64,000 nt of DNA, from positions 372,001 to 436,000 of the forward strand of contig CAVPRX010000001.1 of the NCBI GenBank assembly GCA_963708115.1. The letters run 5' to 3'. The notes below the pieces were generated by a model that saw nothing but the letters and a program-made list of their open reading frames with translations, was not told the origin of the DNA and did no database searches. The stretch is from VRUE01 sp963708115. Its GTDB lineage: Bacteria; Actinomycetota; Thermoleophilia; Solirubrobacterales; 70-9. The position numbers and the translations under genes are program-made. Shown piece by piece: positions 1-6,561 of this stretch (positions are counted from its first letter, which is position 1; every line of letters begins with the position of its first letter).

Positions 1-2
1 TC

Positions 3-299
3 GACGACTGCCTCGTCGCCGGCTCGCACCTGCCGCACGTTGAGCCCGGGGCACCCCGCGCCAGTAAAGCCTCGACGTTCGAATCGACTCAGCGGCTGCA
101 CACGCTCGTCGAGCGGGGCGGCTCAGACCTTCACATCAAGGTGGTGGCGGCGCCACCCACTATCCGCCTGCACGGTGAGCTGACCGCCCTTGAAGGCCAT
201 GAACCGCTTAGCGGCGAGGACACCCTGCTCGGCGATCACCTCGGTGATCTTGCCCGTCTCGTAGGGGTTGAGGAGCAGGTCTTGGACACGGCCCGGTGA
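3..299 (+). pseudogene. 5' fragment of a PilT-type pilus ATPase gene
   Basis: The frame is open from the window edge and shows no start codon. Bases about 90-225 encode QRLHTLVERGGSDLHIKV, then PPTIRLHGEL and EPLSGEDT. This is the N-terminal domain of the type IV pilus retraction ATPase PilT, as known for the family (SDLHI and the PPxxRxxGxL turn). Resemblance stops near base 225 and the frame then runs about 24 codons to a TGA. No Walker A, Walker B or AIRNLIRE-type motif follows, so the ATPase core is missing. The matching C-terminal piece lies on the opposite strand and abuts at the same point. Non-functional fragment or assembly junction. Confidence 0.6.
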
Positions 300-311
300 C
301 GACCAGCCCAC
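225..311 (-). pseudogene. 3' fragment of a PilT-type ATPase gene, inverted
   Basis: Read on the minus strand, bases 293 down to about 225 encode GRVQDLLLNPYETGKITEVI followed by AEQG. This matches the C-terminal region of PilT proteins (xxVxDLIxNPxxTGKITEVIAEG). Resemblance ends where the plus-strand N-terminal PilT piece ends, so the two pieces meet tail to tail. The coding strand upstream, toward base 319, does not continue as PilT but runs into a truncated acyl-CoA dehydrogenase. The piece is too short to function. Confidence 0.5.
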
Positions 312-318
312 ACGACTT

Positions 319-774
319 CTAGCCGTCGCCGTCGAGCTCGGCGTGCGTACGCATCGCGGCGGGATCGGAGCCGGCCTCCGGCTCGGAGAGCGCGAAGGCG
401 GGCGTCCACTCGCCGCCGGCGCAGCGCGGCAGCACCCGCTGCTTCAGCTCGTCGCTGCCGAAGAGGCGAATCGGCAGCGAGCCGAGCTCCTGCACCATCA
501 GGATCAGGGCGCTCGACGCGCAGGCCTTGGCGATCTCCTCGACCGCCATCTGCAGCATCAGCGTGCCGGTCCCGGTGCCCCCATACTCCTCCTCGAAGGG
601 CAGCGAGAGGATGTCGTGCTCGGCCAGCAGCTTGCGCACGTCGGCGGGGTACTCGGACTTCTCGTCGATCTCGGCGGCGCGCGGCGCGATCCGCTCGCGG
701 GCGATCTGCGCGATCGTCTCGCGGAAGTCGAGCAGGTCCTGGGGGATGGCGTAGACGTCGGTCGGGGTGCTCAT
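319..774 (-). pseudogene. Acyl-CoA dehydrogenase, 3'-truncated
   Basis: Encodes about 150 residues of an acyl-CoA dehydrogenase: the N-terminal helical domain (FRETIAQIARERIAPRAAEI), EEYGGTGTGTLMLQMAVEEI, and the FAD/substrate loop FALSEPEAGSD. The normal family length is about 380 residues. The frame ends four residues after RTHAEL, before the beta-barrel and the C-terminal domain that carries the catalytic Glu, so this is a fragment. The ATG at 774 is chosen over upstream in-frame ATGs at 834 and 792 because homology begins just after it. The break at about 319 adjoins the inverted PilT fragment, so the truncation belongs to the same rearranged or misassembled edge. Confidence 0.8.
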
Positions 775-888
775 GCACGGCACGGTACTCATAGTGGCCT
801 CGTCCTGCCCGGCCGCCGCGGCCGTCGAGGGCACTGCTCCGAGGCGTCGACAGTCAGCCTCGGAGCAGCACGCCCCTCGGGGCTTCAG

Positions 889-1059
889 CTACTGGTGGTT
901 GGGGCCGTGCTCGCCACCGCGGTGATGGTGATGGTGCTTGCCATGGTGATGGCCGGGCGGGTCGTCGGCACCGTGCTTTGCGACTGCCGCTCCGGCGCCA
1001 CCGAGGGCCACGGCCAGCGCTACGGCGAGGACTGCGCTAATACGGGCAATAAGCTTCAT
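889..1059 (-). CDS. Small exported histidine-rich peptide
   Basis: A 56-residue product. Residues 1 to about 27 look like a Sec signal peptide (MKLIARISAV, an Ala/Val-rich core, then AAVAK). The mature part is nearly all His, Gly, Pro, Asp and Glu, with a run of five histidines. The composition suggests extracytoplasmic binding of Ni, Cu, Zn or Co; this is inference only. The start at 1059 is set by AGGAGG five bases upstream; an in-frame ATG at 1077 lacks such a site. No family is recognised and no metal transporter gene lies next to it. Confidence 0.65.
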   Translation of the reverse strand: MKLIARISAVLAVALAVALGGAGAAVAKHGADDPPGHHHGKHHHHHRGGEHGPNHQ

Positions 1060-1194
1060 CTCTGCCTCCTGACTCACGAGTGCTGTACGCGGTTTGCGTC
1101 CACAGGGCCGCTCGTGTGTTCGGGGGGTACGAACCGCCCTCCCCTTGGGTTCAATTATTCCAGCATTGAAGTCAACCCGATCCCGGCGCCTCCC

Positions 1195-2169
1195 TTAGGT
1201 CGTCTTCTGGTCCTTGGGCTCGCTGCGCGGCTCGAGCTGAATCTCGCGCTCGGCCCGGGGCTGCCCTTCTTCGATCTCGGCGCTGCGCTCGCGCTCGGCG
1301 TTGAGCTCGTGGCCGAAGAGGATCGCCAGGTTGCTTATCCAGAACCAGACCAAGAGGGCAACCAAGCCTCCCAACGTTCCGTAGGTCTTGTCGTAGGAGC
1401 CGAAGTTGGCGACGTAGAAGGCGAAGGCAGCCGATGCGATCGCCCAGACCACTATCGCGAGAAGACTTCCCGGCGTCACCCACTTGAAGCCGCGCAGCTT
1501 CACGTTCGGCGAGGCGTAGTAGAGGACGTCGACCATGAGGATGAAGATCGCCACCATCGCCGGCCACTTGGCGATGTTCCAGACGCTCACCGCGGTGCCG
1601 CTCAGCCCGATCGGGTCGGCCACCGCGTCGACCACCGGCCCGGTGAGAACCAGGCCGAGCGCCAAGGCGACCATCAGGACGATCATCAGCAGCGTCACCG
1701 CCAGTTGCAGAGGCCGCAACTTCCAAAAGGGCCGGCCCTCCGGCGTCTCATAGATGACGTTCGAGGCGCGCATGAAGGCGCCGACGTATCCGGAGGCCGA
1801 CCACAGCGCCACCGCCAAGCCCGCGACGAAGGCAAAGCCCGCCGCACTCTGGTTCGAGGTGAGCGATTCGATCGGGCCGGCGTAGGTCTGCGCCGCCGAT
1901 TCGGGCCCGATCGAGGAGATGATTTCGGTCAGGCTCGAGGTGGTCGTCTTGGGGTCACCGAAGAGGCCGAGCAGCGAAACCATCGCGATCAAGGCCGGGA
2001 ACAGGGCAAGCAGGCCGTAGTAGGTGAGGGCGGCTGCCCAGTCGGTGAGGTTGTCCTCCATGAACTCCGTCGCGGTTCGCTTCAGGGTCGCGAAGGCGCC
2101 GGTCTCGGCGGTTGCGCCCTGCGGCCGAGGACGAAGCCGGCGAGAAATGCGCCACCGATCGCCGCTCAT
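1195..2169 (-). CDS. YihY/BrkB family inner-membrane protein
   Basis: About 324 residues with roughly six membrane helices. The family signature DWAAALTYYGLLALFPALIA lies near residue 40, and GGLVALLVWFWISNLAILFG lies in the last membrane segment before the conserved GHELNAER. The family was once called ribonuclease BN, but members are membrane proteins of uncertain, possibly transport, function. The C-terminal tail is highly charged (Glu, Arg, Lys). An in-frame start 15 codons upstream (2214) is possible; 2169 is preferred because the leader between them is not conserved in type. Transcribed alone. Confidence 0.9.
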   Translation of the reverse strand: MSGDRWRISRRLRPRPQGATAETGAFATLKRTATEFMEDNLTDWAAALTYYGLLALFPALIAMVSLLGLFGDPKTTTSSLTEIISSIGPESAAQTYAGPIESLTSNQSAAGFAFVAGLAVALWSASGYVGAFMRASNVIYETPEGRPFWKLRPLQLAVTLLMIVLMVALALGLVLTGPVVDAVADPIGLSGTAVSVWNIAKWPAMVAIFILMVDVLYYASPNVKLRGFKWVTPGSLLAIVVWAIASAAFAFYVANFGSYDKTYGTLGGLVALLVWFWISNLAILFGHELNAERERSAEIEEGQPRAEREIQLEPRSEPKDQKTT

Positions 2170-2322
2170 ACTTTCTCTTTGTCGCTCATACCTGCCGGTC
2201 AAACAATCCGACACCGACCGTGTACCCGCTCCAGGCCGCGCCGAACATCTCCGCAGCCGGCAGCGAAGTCATCTGCGCACGGCCACCCGACCGACTCTTC
2301 GCCTAGCCTCCCAGGATCTGAG

Positions 2323-2577
2323 ATGCCGCAACCTCGCCGCCCGAAAAAAAGCAAGGAACCCCGCGACTTCGGCTGGGTGATCTCGTTTGGCTGCAAATCC
2401 ACCGGCACGCTCAGGCGCCTCAAAGTCGACACCGACCCATCTCCCGATACGCGGCCGATCGAGATCCCCTGCGTCTGCGGCGAGACCCACCGTGTGACCG
2501 TCTCCCCATACCGGCGCCGCCGCTCAGCCGACGAACCGTTCGACCTCGAGGTCGCCTCGCTCGACGAGCTGCGCTGA
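2323..2577 (+). CDS. Small hypothetical protein with Cys-rich turn
   Basis: 84 residues. The N-terminus is very basic (PRRPKKSK). A predicted beta-rich part follows (DFGWVISFGCKSTGTLRRLK) with an IPCVCGETHRV turn that could form part of a zinc knuckle with the single upstream Cys. Neither strand gives a recognised family. The plus reading is preferred over the 134-codon ORF on the minus strand because it has a plausible domain, a position right before the next plus-strand gene and a clean ATG. Function unknown. Confidence 0.45.
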   Translation: MPQPRRPKKSKEPRDFGWVISFGCKSTGTLRRLKVDTDPSPDTRPIEIPCVCGETHRVTVSPYRRRRSADEPFDLEVASLDELR

Positions 2578-2623
2578 GGGCGCCGCCCTCGGAAGCGCCG
2601 CACCTCGCGAATAGGCTCACAGC

Positions 2624-3130
2624 ATGCGCGTGCCGCCCGTCGATCCGACCAAGCCCCACCCGATTCGCAAGGCCCTGGTCGAACCGGTCGCGCGAACCGA
2701 GGCGGGGCGCTGGTGGCTGATCAACGTCGCGCCAAAGCTGGACCCGTTCTTCTACCGGATCTCCGGCGGGCGATTCACCTCGGTGCCGATGCCGATGCTC
2801 TTCCTCACCCACACCGGTGCGCGGTCCCGCAGGAAGTCGAAAACCCCGCTCGTCTACTTCACCGACGGCGAGGACGCGATCGTGATCGCCTCCAACTACG
2901 GCCGCAAGAGCCACCCGGCCTGGTACTACAACGTCAAGGCGAACCCCGACGTGGAAGTGAGCGTCGCGGGGCGCAGCGGCCACTACCGGGCGCAGATCAC
3001 CTCCGCCGAGGATCGCGAGCGGCTCTGGAAGCTGGTGGTGCAGGTCACCAGCGCCTACGCCGACTACGTGGAGCGGGCGGAAGGCAGGACGATCCAGATC
3101 ATTCGCCTCTCGCCCCTGGACCCCGCCTGA
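2624..3130 (+). CDS. Deazaflavin (F420)-dependent nitroreductase family protein
   Basis: 168 residues, the usual size for the DDN/F420H2-dependent quinone reductase family. Family-type features: LDPFFYRISGGRF near residue 40, LTHTGARSRRKSKTPLVYF in the cofactor-binding strand, and ASNYGRKSHPAWYYNVKANP. The group transfers hydride from F420H2 to quinones or nitro compounds; the actual substrate cannot be read from sequence. The family is typical of actinobacteria, so it supports the taxonomic guess. ATG start. The stop is 17 bases from the start of the next gene, so the two may be co-transcribed. Confidence 0.88.
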   Translation: MRVPPVDPTKPHPIRKALVEPVARTEAGRWWLINVAPKLDPFFYRISGGRFTSVPMPMLFLTHTGARSRRKSKTPLVYFTDGEDAIVIASNYGRKSHPAWYYNVKANPDVEVSVAGRSGHYRAQITSAEDRERLWKLVVQVTSAYADYVERAEGRTIQIIRLSPLDPA

Positions 3131-3147
3131 CCCACCGCGGCCGTAGC

Positions 3148-4053
3148 TTGCGCTCCGTCGGCGTCGGGCTCTGGGCCTGCCTGGCCCTGGCAGCCCTCTC
3201 CCTCGGATGCGCGCGGGCCTCGGCATCGCCGTTCCGAGCCAGCGTTCACTTTGCCTCCCTCCCCCACACCCGGATCGCCTGGTACGAGCGCGGCCGGGGC
3301 GCACCGCTGGTGATGCTGACCGGCACCGGCTCGACGATGTCGGAATGGGACCCGGCGCTGCTGCGATTGCTGGCGCGCCACCACCGGCTGATCTTCTTCG
3401 ACTACCCCGGCGTCGGGATGTCGGGGCCATGGCGCGGCCGCTCGTTCGACTCGCTCGCCGATACCACCACAAGGTGGATGAAAGCGATTCACCTTTCGAG
3501 GACCGACGTGCTGGGCTGGTCGATGGGCGGCTTCGTCGCGCAGCGGCTGGCGATCGAACACTCCGGCCGCGTCTCGCACCTGATCCTCGCCGCGACCAAC
3601 CCGGGCGGCAGCCACACCGTGCTCGGCACTCCGCGGGCCCAAGCTATCGACAGCGAGCCCGATCCACCGCTCACCGACATCCTGCGCGAGCTCTATCCGC
3701 CCCATCGCCAGCGGGAGGGCCGCCGCTTCCTCGACCGCCTCGTCAGCGCCAGCCGCGGCGGCGAGATTCCCGACGACTTCGACGTCCCGGCGGTAACGAC
3801 TCGCGCCCAGGTCGCCGCCGAGGACCCCTGGCTGCGCAGCAATCGCAACTACCGCCAGCTGGAGGACATCGAGGCGCCCACCTTGGCCGCCGCCGGCGCT
3901 GAGGATCCAGTCACGCCAGCGCTGAACTTACGTCACATCGCTGACCGGATACCGCGCTCCCAGCTGCGGGTCTTCGCCGGCGCCCACGCCTTCCTCTTCC
4001 AGCAGCGCCGGGCCTTCGTCCGCGTCGTCGACGGCTTCCTGGCTACTCGGTGA
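3148..4053 (+). CDS. Exported alpha/beta hydrolase
   Basis: About 301 residues. The N-terminus (LRSVGVGLWACLALAALSLG) followed by Cys looks like a signal or lipoprotein signal peptide, placing the enzyme outside the membrane. The alpha/beta-hydrolase fold follows: oxyanion region TGTGSTMSEWD, DYPGVGMSG, nucleophile elbow GWSMGG (Ser), an Asp in AGAEDPVTP, and the catalytic His in FAGAHAFLF. The start is assigned to TTG at 3148, the first possible start before the signal sequence; no ATG precedes the catalytic domain in this frame. Substrate unknown. Directly downstream of the nitroreductase-family gene. Confidence 0.8.
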   Translation: MRSVGVGLWACLALAALSLGCARASASPFRASVHFASLPHTRIAWYERGRGAPLVMLTGTGSTMSEWDPALLRLLARHHRLIFFDYPGVGMSGPWRGRSFDSLADTTTRWMKAIHLSRTDVLGWSMGGFVAQRLAIEHSGRVSHLILAATNPGGSHTVLGTPRAQAIDSEPDPPLTDILRELYPPHRQREGRRFLDRLVSASRGGEIPDDFDVPAVTTRAQVAAEDPWLRSNRNYRQLEDIEAPTLAAAGAEDPVTPALNLRHIADRIPRSQLRVFAGAHAFLFQQRRAFVRVVDGFLATR

Positions 4054-4126
4054 CGGTTCGTAGCTGGCGCCGCCGGAATCGGTCGATCCCTCCCGATCCC
4101 CCGCTCCAGCGGCGCGTAGCTCAGAC

Positions 4127-4375
4127 CTAAGAGCCGCGAATCGCCTTCCCGGCGATGTTCTTCAGCCGAGTCCTATCCCGCTGCGGCAGGGCGTTCGGGC
4201 GTCCCTTCGACTTCTTCACCAACCGCCAGAACTCGTGTTGCTCCTTCTGAGTCAGGTTGGCCTGGACTCGGTCGCGACCCTTGGCGCCGAGCCAGACCAC
4301 GACCGTCCACACCATCCTCCAGGGAATCCGCTTCCAGGTGGCGGGCACAGCACGTCGCATGATCCAAGCCGGCAT
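4127..4375 (-). CDS. Small basic hypothetical protein
   Basis: 82 residues, strongly basic. A Trp-rich N-terminal half (WKRIPWRMVWTVVVWLGAKG) is followed by QKEQHEFWRLVKKSKGRPNAL and a basic tail. The ATG comes directly after the TGA of an upstream 40-codon gene (TGAATG), which suggests translational coupling. No family recognised; membrane or nucleic-acid association are both possible from composition. Confidence 0.6.
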   Translation of the reverse strand: MPAWIMRRAVPATWKRIPWRMVWTVVVWLGAKGRDRVQANLTQKEQHEFWRLVKKSKGRPNALPQRDRTRLKNIAGKAIRGS

Positions 4376-4498
4376 TCAGGCGGCGGGGTCCGCGTCGGCC
4401 GCCAACTCGAGCGAGCCGTCGCGCACGCTGGCGAGGTGGCGCTCCTGGGTCGGCAGCGCCCCGGCGAGCTTCTCCTCCAGGGTCGTCAGATCGGCCAT
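4376..4498 (-). CDS. 40-residue acidic peptide coupled to the basic protein gene
   Basis: Encodes MADLTTLEEKLAGALPTQER followed by an acidic, Ala-rich end. AAGGAG lies five bases before the ATG, a strong ribosome site. The stop codon touches the start codon of the basic 82-residue gene. An acidic small product coupled to a basic one could be a binding pair, but this is inference from charge and arrangement. It is shorter than most automatic gene-calling cut-offs. Confidence 0.5.
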   Translation of the reverse strand: MADLTTLEEKLAGALPTQERHLASVRDGSLELAADADPAA

Positions 4499-4621
4499 GC
4501 TTTCTCCTTGTCAGTCGGTCAGTCGGGCCCGTGAAGGTCCGGCCGGCAGCCGACACTTCCCTCGAGGCGGATCAGGGTCAGGTGTCTCTTACCCGTCAAG
4601 GCGGGTAGTCAAGCATCGACC

Positions 4622-5098
4622 GTGCGTTACCTCGCGATCTACCTGAACGACCACCTGGCCGGAGCAACCGTCGGCGTCGAGCTAGCGCGACGGGTACACG
4701 CCAGCAACCGAGGGGATAGTGCCTTCGAGCAGCCCCTGGGCCGGATCTGCAGGGAAATCGAGGAGGATCGCGCCGCCCTCGAGCAGGCCATCGAACGGCT
4801 GGGCCTATCTCGGAGCCGCGTCAAGCCGGCCGGTGCCTGGGTGGCGGAGAAGCTGGGGCGCCTGAAGTTGAACGGGCGCCTGTGTGGCTACTCCCCGTTG
4901 AGCCGGCTGCTCGAGCTGGAGGGCCTGATGATCGGAATCACGGGCAAGATGGCCCTGTGGAAGACCCTGGCCGCGCTCGGGGATGCCGAGAGCCTGGGGC
5001 TCGACTTCGAGCAGTTGGCCGCACGAGCCGCAAGGCAGCGCTCCGCGGTCGAGGATCTCCATCGACTCGCGGGCGCCGCCCTCGCGGCCGACGGCTAG
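4622..5098 (+). CDS. Ferritin-like helical hypothetical protein
   Basis: 158 residues, almost entirely helical: YLNDHLAGATVGVELARRV, then FEQPLGRICREIEEDRAALE, LSRLLELEGLMIGITGKMAL and FEQLAARAARQRSAVEDLH. The spacing of Glu and His residues resembles a four-helix ferritin-like bundle, but a complete di-iron EExxH pair is not evident, so metal binding is uncertain. GTG start. It converges on the DUF892 gene, and the two stop codons overlap. Confidence 0.7.
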   Translation: MRYLAIYLNDHLAGATVGVELARRVHASNRGDSAFEQPLGRICREIEEDRAALEQAIERLGLSRSRVKPAGAWVAEKLGRLKLNGRLCGYSPLSRLLELEGLMIGITGKMALWKTLAALGDAESLGLDFEQLAARAARQRSAVEDLHRLAGAALAADG

Positions 5099-5697
5099 GA
5101 AGCGCGAGCTGGTTTTCGAGCCCGCCCGGCTTTGGCGAGCCGTTTCGTTGCCGACGGTTTGCGCGAGCGCGAAGGGGCTCTGCGTTGAGCGCTGGGAACC
5201 TCTTCGGCGACGACGGCGCCGGTCAGCGACTTGATCTGGCCGGCGAGGAATTTCGCCATCCGTTCCTCCTCGCGGCGGATCCCTTTCGCCAGTTTCGCCG
5301 TCTCGCGGTCGCCGACTTTTTCGGCAAGCGTCTCGATCGCGAGGTAGGTGGCGATCTCCTCGTGCTCGTTGAAGTACTCGGTCTTGGCGTTCTTCAGCAT
5401 CTTCTCCTGCTCGCCGCTGCCGCGGATCATGTGCAGCGGCCCCTTCGCTACCGCCATCACCTTGCCGACCGCCGTCTGCGTCGTCTGTCCGCCGCCGCCG
5501 AGTTTCTTGATCCGGCGCTCGAGCCCTTTAGCGTGCGCCTTCGTCTCACGCAGATGCTGCTTGAGCCGTTTTTTGTACGGCGCCTTGGTGGTCATCGCGA
5601 TGTGTGCCTCGAGTGAGGTCTCCAGTTCCTTCTCCTTGCCGAGGGCCTCGCTCAGATACTGGACTAACTTCGTGTCGCGCTCGTTCAGATCCGCCAT
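5095..5697 (-). CDS. DUF892 (YciE/YciF-like) ferritin-like protein
   Basis: 200 residues. Residues 1 to about 160 form a DUF892-type helical bundle: LVQYLSEALGKEKELETSLE, HLRETKAHAKGLERRIKKLG, YFNEHEEIATYLAIETLAEK and REEERMAKFLAGQI. A lysine/arginine/serine-rich tail (RRAPSRSRKPSATKRLAK) ends the protein and may bind nucleic acid. The family is stress-induced in other bacteria, with a proposed di-iron or manganese site; exact function unknown. It overlaps the convergent ferritin-like gene at the stop codons, so the two messages are complementary at their 3' ends. Confidence 0.85.
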   Translation of the reverse strand: MADLNERDTKLVQYLSEALGKEKELETSLEAHIAMTTKAPYKKRLKQHLRETKAHAKGLERRIKKLGGGGQTTQTAVGKVMAVAKGPLHMIRGSGEQEKMLKNAKTEYFNEHEEIATYLAIETLAEKVGDRETAKLAKGIRREEERMAKFLAGQIKSLTGAVVAEEVPSAQRRAPSRSRKPSATKRLAKAGRARKPARAS

Positions 5698-5767
5698 GTA
5701 TTTCAATCTCCGTTCGTTCGTCTGTTCGGCGTCGCCTACCCGGCCTAAACGAAAGGGAATCAGCGGG

Positions 5768-6508
5768 ATGAACGACACAGACCTGTACGACCGCGGCGTC
5801 GCGACCCTGCTCGCTTCGTGGGAGGAGTACGCGCGCGGTGCCCCTGACGCGACCTTGCACCGGCTCGACGGCGCCGCCGCCGCGGTGTTCCCGGCCGAGC
5901 CGGAGCGGTCCGTGTACAACAACGCGCTGCTCGATCGCGACCTCGGTGCGGCCGAACGCGCCGCGGCCGTCGATGCGATGGAGGCGACGTATGCCGGCGC
6001 GGGCATCGAGCGGTTCGCCGCGTGGGCGCACGAGAGCGATGAGGGCATGCGCGCCGAGCTGGGTGGCCGTGGATATGCCCTCGAGGAGTCGACGCGGGCG
6101 ATGGGGCTCTCGCTCGAGGACGTGCCGACGCAGAATCCCCGGATCGAGTGCGGCCGACTGGGCTGGCCCGAATACCTGGATTACCTGCGTGCCATCGGCT
6201 TCCCCAAGGGGCTCCTCGGCGGTGCTGACCCCGACAAGTTTCACGTCCTCGGCGCTCGCCTCGAAGGCGAGAACGTCGCTACGGCAATTGCCTTCGATCA
6301 CGATGGCGACTGCGGCGTGTTCAACATGTCCACGCTCCCGAAGGCGCGGCGCCGCGGCCTGGGGACTGCGCTTACCGCGCGCCACCTCCACGACGCGCTG
6401 GCACGCGGCTGTACGACGGCCAGCCTGCAGTCGACCGAGATGGCCGAACGTGTCTACGCCGGCGTCGGCTTCCGAGACCTGGGGAGGTTTTTCGAGTACG
6501 TCCCATAG
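5768..6508 (+). CDS. GNAT-family N-acetyltransferase
   Basis: 246 residues with two weakly related halves. The C-terminal half carries the acetyl-CoA-binding motif LPKARRRGLGTALTARHLHD, then the beta-strand/helix ASLQSTEMAERVYAGVGFRD. The N-terminal half (residues 1-110) looks like a degenerate GNAT fold with YNNALLDRDL and ERFAAWAHE. Acceptor substrate unknown. ATG preceded by a CAGCGGG run. Divergent from the DUF892 gene, with about 70 bases between starts to hold both promoters. Confidence 0.82.
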   Translation: MNDTDLYDRGVATLLASWEEYARGAPDATLHRLDGAAAAVFPAEPERSVYNNALLDRDLGAAERAAAVDAMEATYAGAGIERFAAWAHESDEGMRAELGGRGYALEESTRAMGLSLEDVPTQNPRIECGRLGWPEYLDYLRAIGFPKGLLGGADPDKFHVLGARLEGENVATAIAFDHDGDCGVFNMSTLPKARRRGLGTALTARHLHDALARGCTTASLQSTEMAERVYAGVGFRDLGRFFEYVP

Positions 6509-6561
6509 GCTTGGGACGTGTCCTGGATCTCCGCCGCAGCTGCCTGGACGGATCGCCGGAC

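Noticed and set aside
268..2577. A 769-codon open frame on the plus strand
   Set aside because: It is antisense to the acyl-CoA dehydrogenase fragment, the His-rich peptide and YihY; composition is typical of a high-GC shadow. Only its last 84 codons are kept as a possible gene.
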